From positions 1-6,256 of the forward strand of contig JABJFP010000109.1 of the NCBI GenBank assembly GCA_018662715.1: a DNA stretch of 6,256 nt, written 5' to 3'. This DNA comes from Methanobacteriota archaeon. Lineage in GTDB: Archaea > Thermoplasmatota > Poseidoniia > Poseidoniales > Poseidoniaceae. Under the pieces are notes generated by a model. It made no database searches. It had not been told where the DNA came from and saw only the letters and a list, made by a program, of their open reading frames with translations. Of the stretch, positions 5,968 through 6,256 are shown one piece after another (within the stretch, counting starts at the first letter, position 1; each line of letters starts with the position of its first letter). A program made the position numbers and the translations under genes.

Positions 5968-6256
5968 AGATGCTCGAACATTAGTGCTGCTGGACTGAAT
6001 ACGTCGCCGAAGCTTCGTACTTACATCCGCAGTCTATCATCTCGTCTTTTACGAGCGTTCTGAGGTGTCTCGTCTTTGGGGTGGCTTCGAGCTTAGATGC
6101 TTTCAGCTCTTATCCTTCAGGGCGTGGCTACCCAGCATTGCCTTGCCAGACAACTGGTAAACTAGTGGCCCCGAGCCCTCGTTCCTCTCGTACTAAAGGA
6201 CCCCTTCCATCAGACACCTTACGCGATTCTACCACCAAGCAACAAACCTGTCTCAC
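5968..6256 (-). rRNA. 23S ribosomal RNA, 3' end only (about 290 nt)
   Basis: Read on the minus strand, the region contains the sarcin-ricin loop AGUACGAGAGGAAC (6194-6181), the universal target of ribosome-inactivating toxins and binding site of elongation factors. It is followed by ACUAGUUUACCAGUUGUCUG, by GCUGGGUAGCCACGCCCUGA, by GCUGAAAGCAUCUAAGCUCG, and by the 3' terminal region CAGCAGCACUAAUGUUCGAGCAUC. These match domain VI and the 3' end of archaeal 23S. The gene runs off the right edge, so roughly nine tenths of it is missing. The 3' end is placed near 5968 by comparison with the known pattern of archaeal 23S ends and may be off by several bases. Confidence 0.96.

Noticed and set aside
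1..6256. Mobile element, CRISPR array, toxin-antitoxin or defence island
   Set aside because: No transposase or integrase motifs, direct-repeat arrays or terminal inverted repeats were seen. All genes are chromosomal housekeeping, envelope or unknown.

Overview
The window looks like a piece of an archaeal chromosome, most likely a planktonic Marine Group II euryarchaeon (Poseidoniales). The archaeal domain is supported by a recognisable 3' end of an archaeal-type 23S rRNA, an archaeal 5S rRNA and a full-length translation factor aIF6. The Marine Group II assignment is an inference from three things: the style of the very large, sequon-rich, C-terminally anchored surface protein; its acidic cytoplasmic tail; and the moderate base composition. 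It was not tested by a search.

Plus strand, 1-3978: the window opens inside a large cell-surface protein gene. At least 1080 codons are present, and the real start is probably upstream. It encodes tandem beta-sandwich-like repeats, a membrane-proximal region with an Asp-rich loop, one transmembrane helix, and a Thr/Pro then Asp/Glu-rich cytoplasmic tail. After 48 bases comes a 228-codon gene of unknown function with a clear Shine-Dalgarno sequence.

Minus strand, 3981-6256, read right to left: the 3' part of 23S rRNA including the sarcin-ricin loop, a spacer of about 100 bases, 5S rRNA, a strong hairpin-plus-T6 terminator, aIF6, a T-rich tract, and purC (SAICAR synthetase). The two gene blocks converge, with only two bases between the stop codons of the unknown gene and purC.

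Functionally, the minus-strand block puts large-subunit rRNA next to the factor that binds the 60S/50S subunit face near the sarcin-ricin loop, followed by a purine biosynthesis enzyme. This is a growth- and translation-linked neighbourhood. The plus-strand block is a surface protein plus an uncharacterised soluble protein. I see no mobile element, CRISPR array, tRNA or defence system. The least explained parts are the repeat-bearing surface protein with its tail and the 228-residue unknown.
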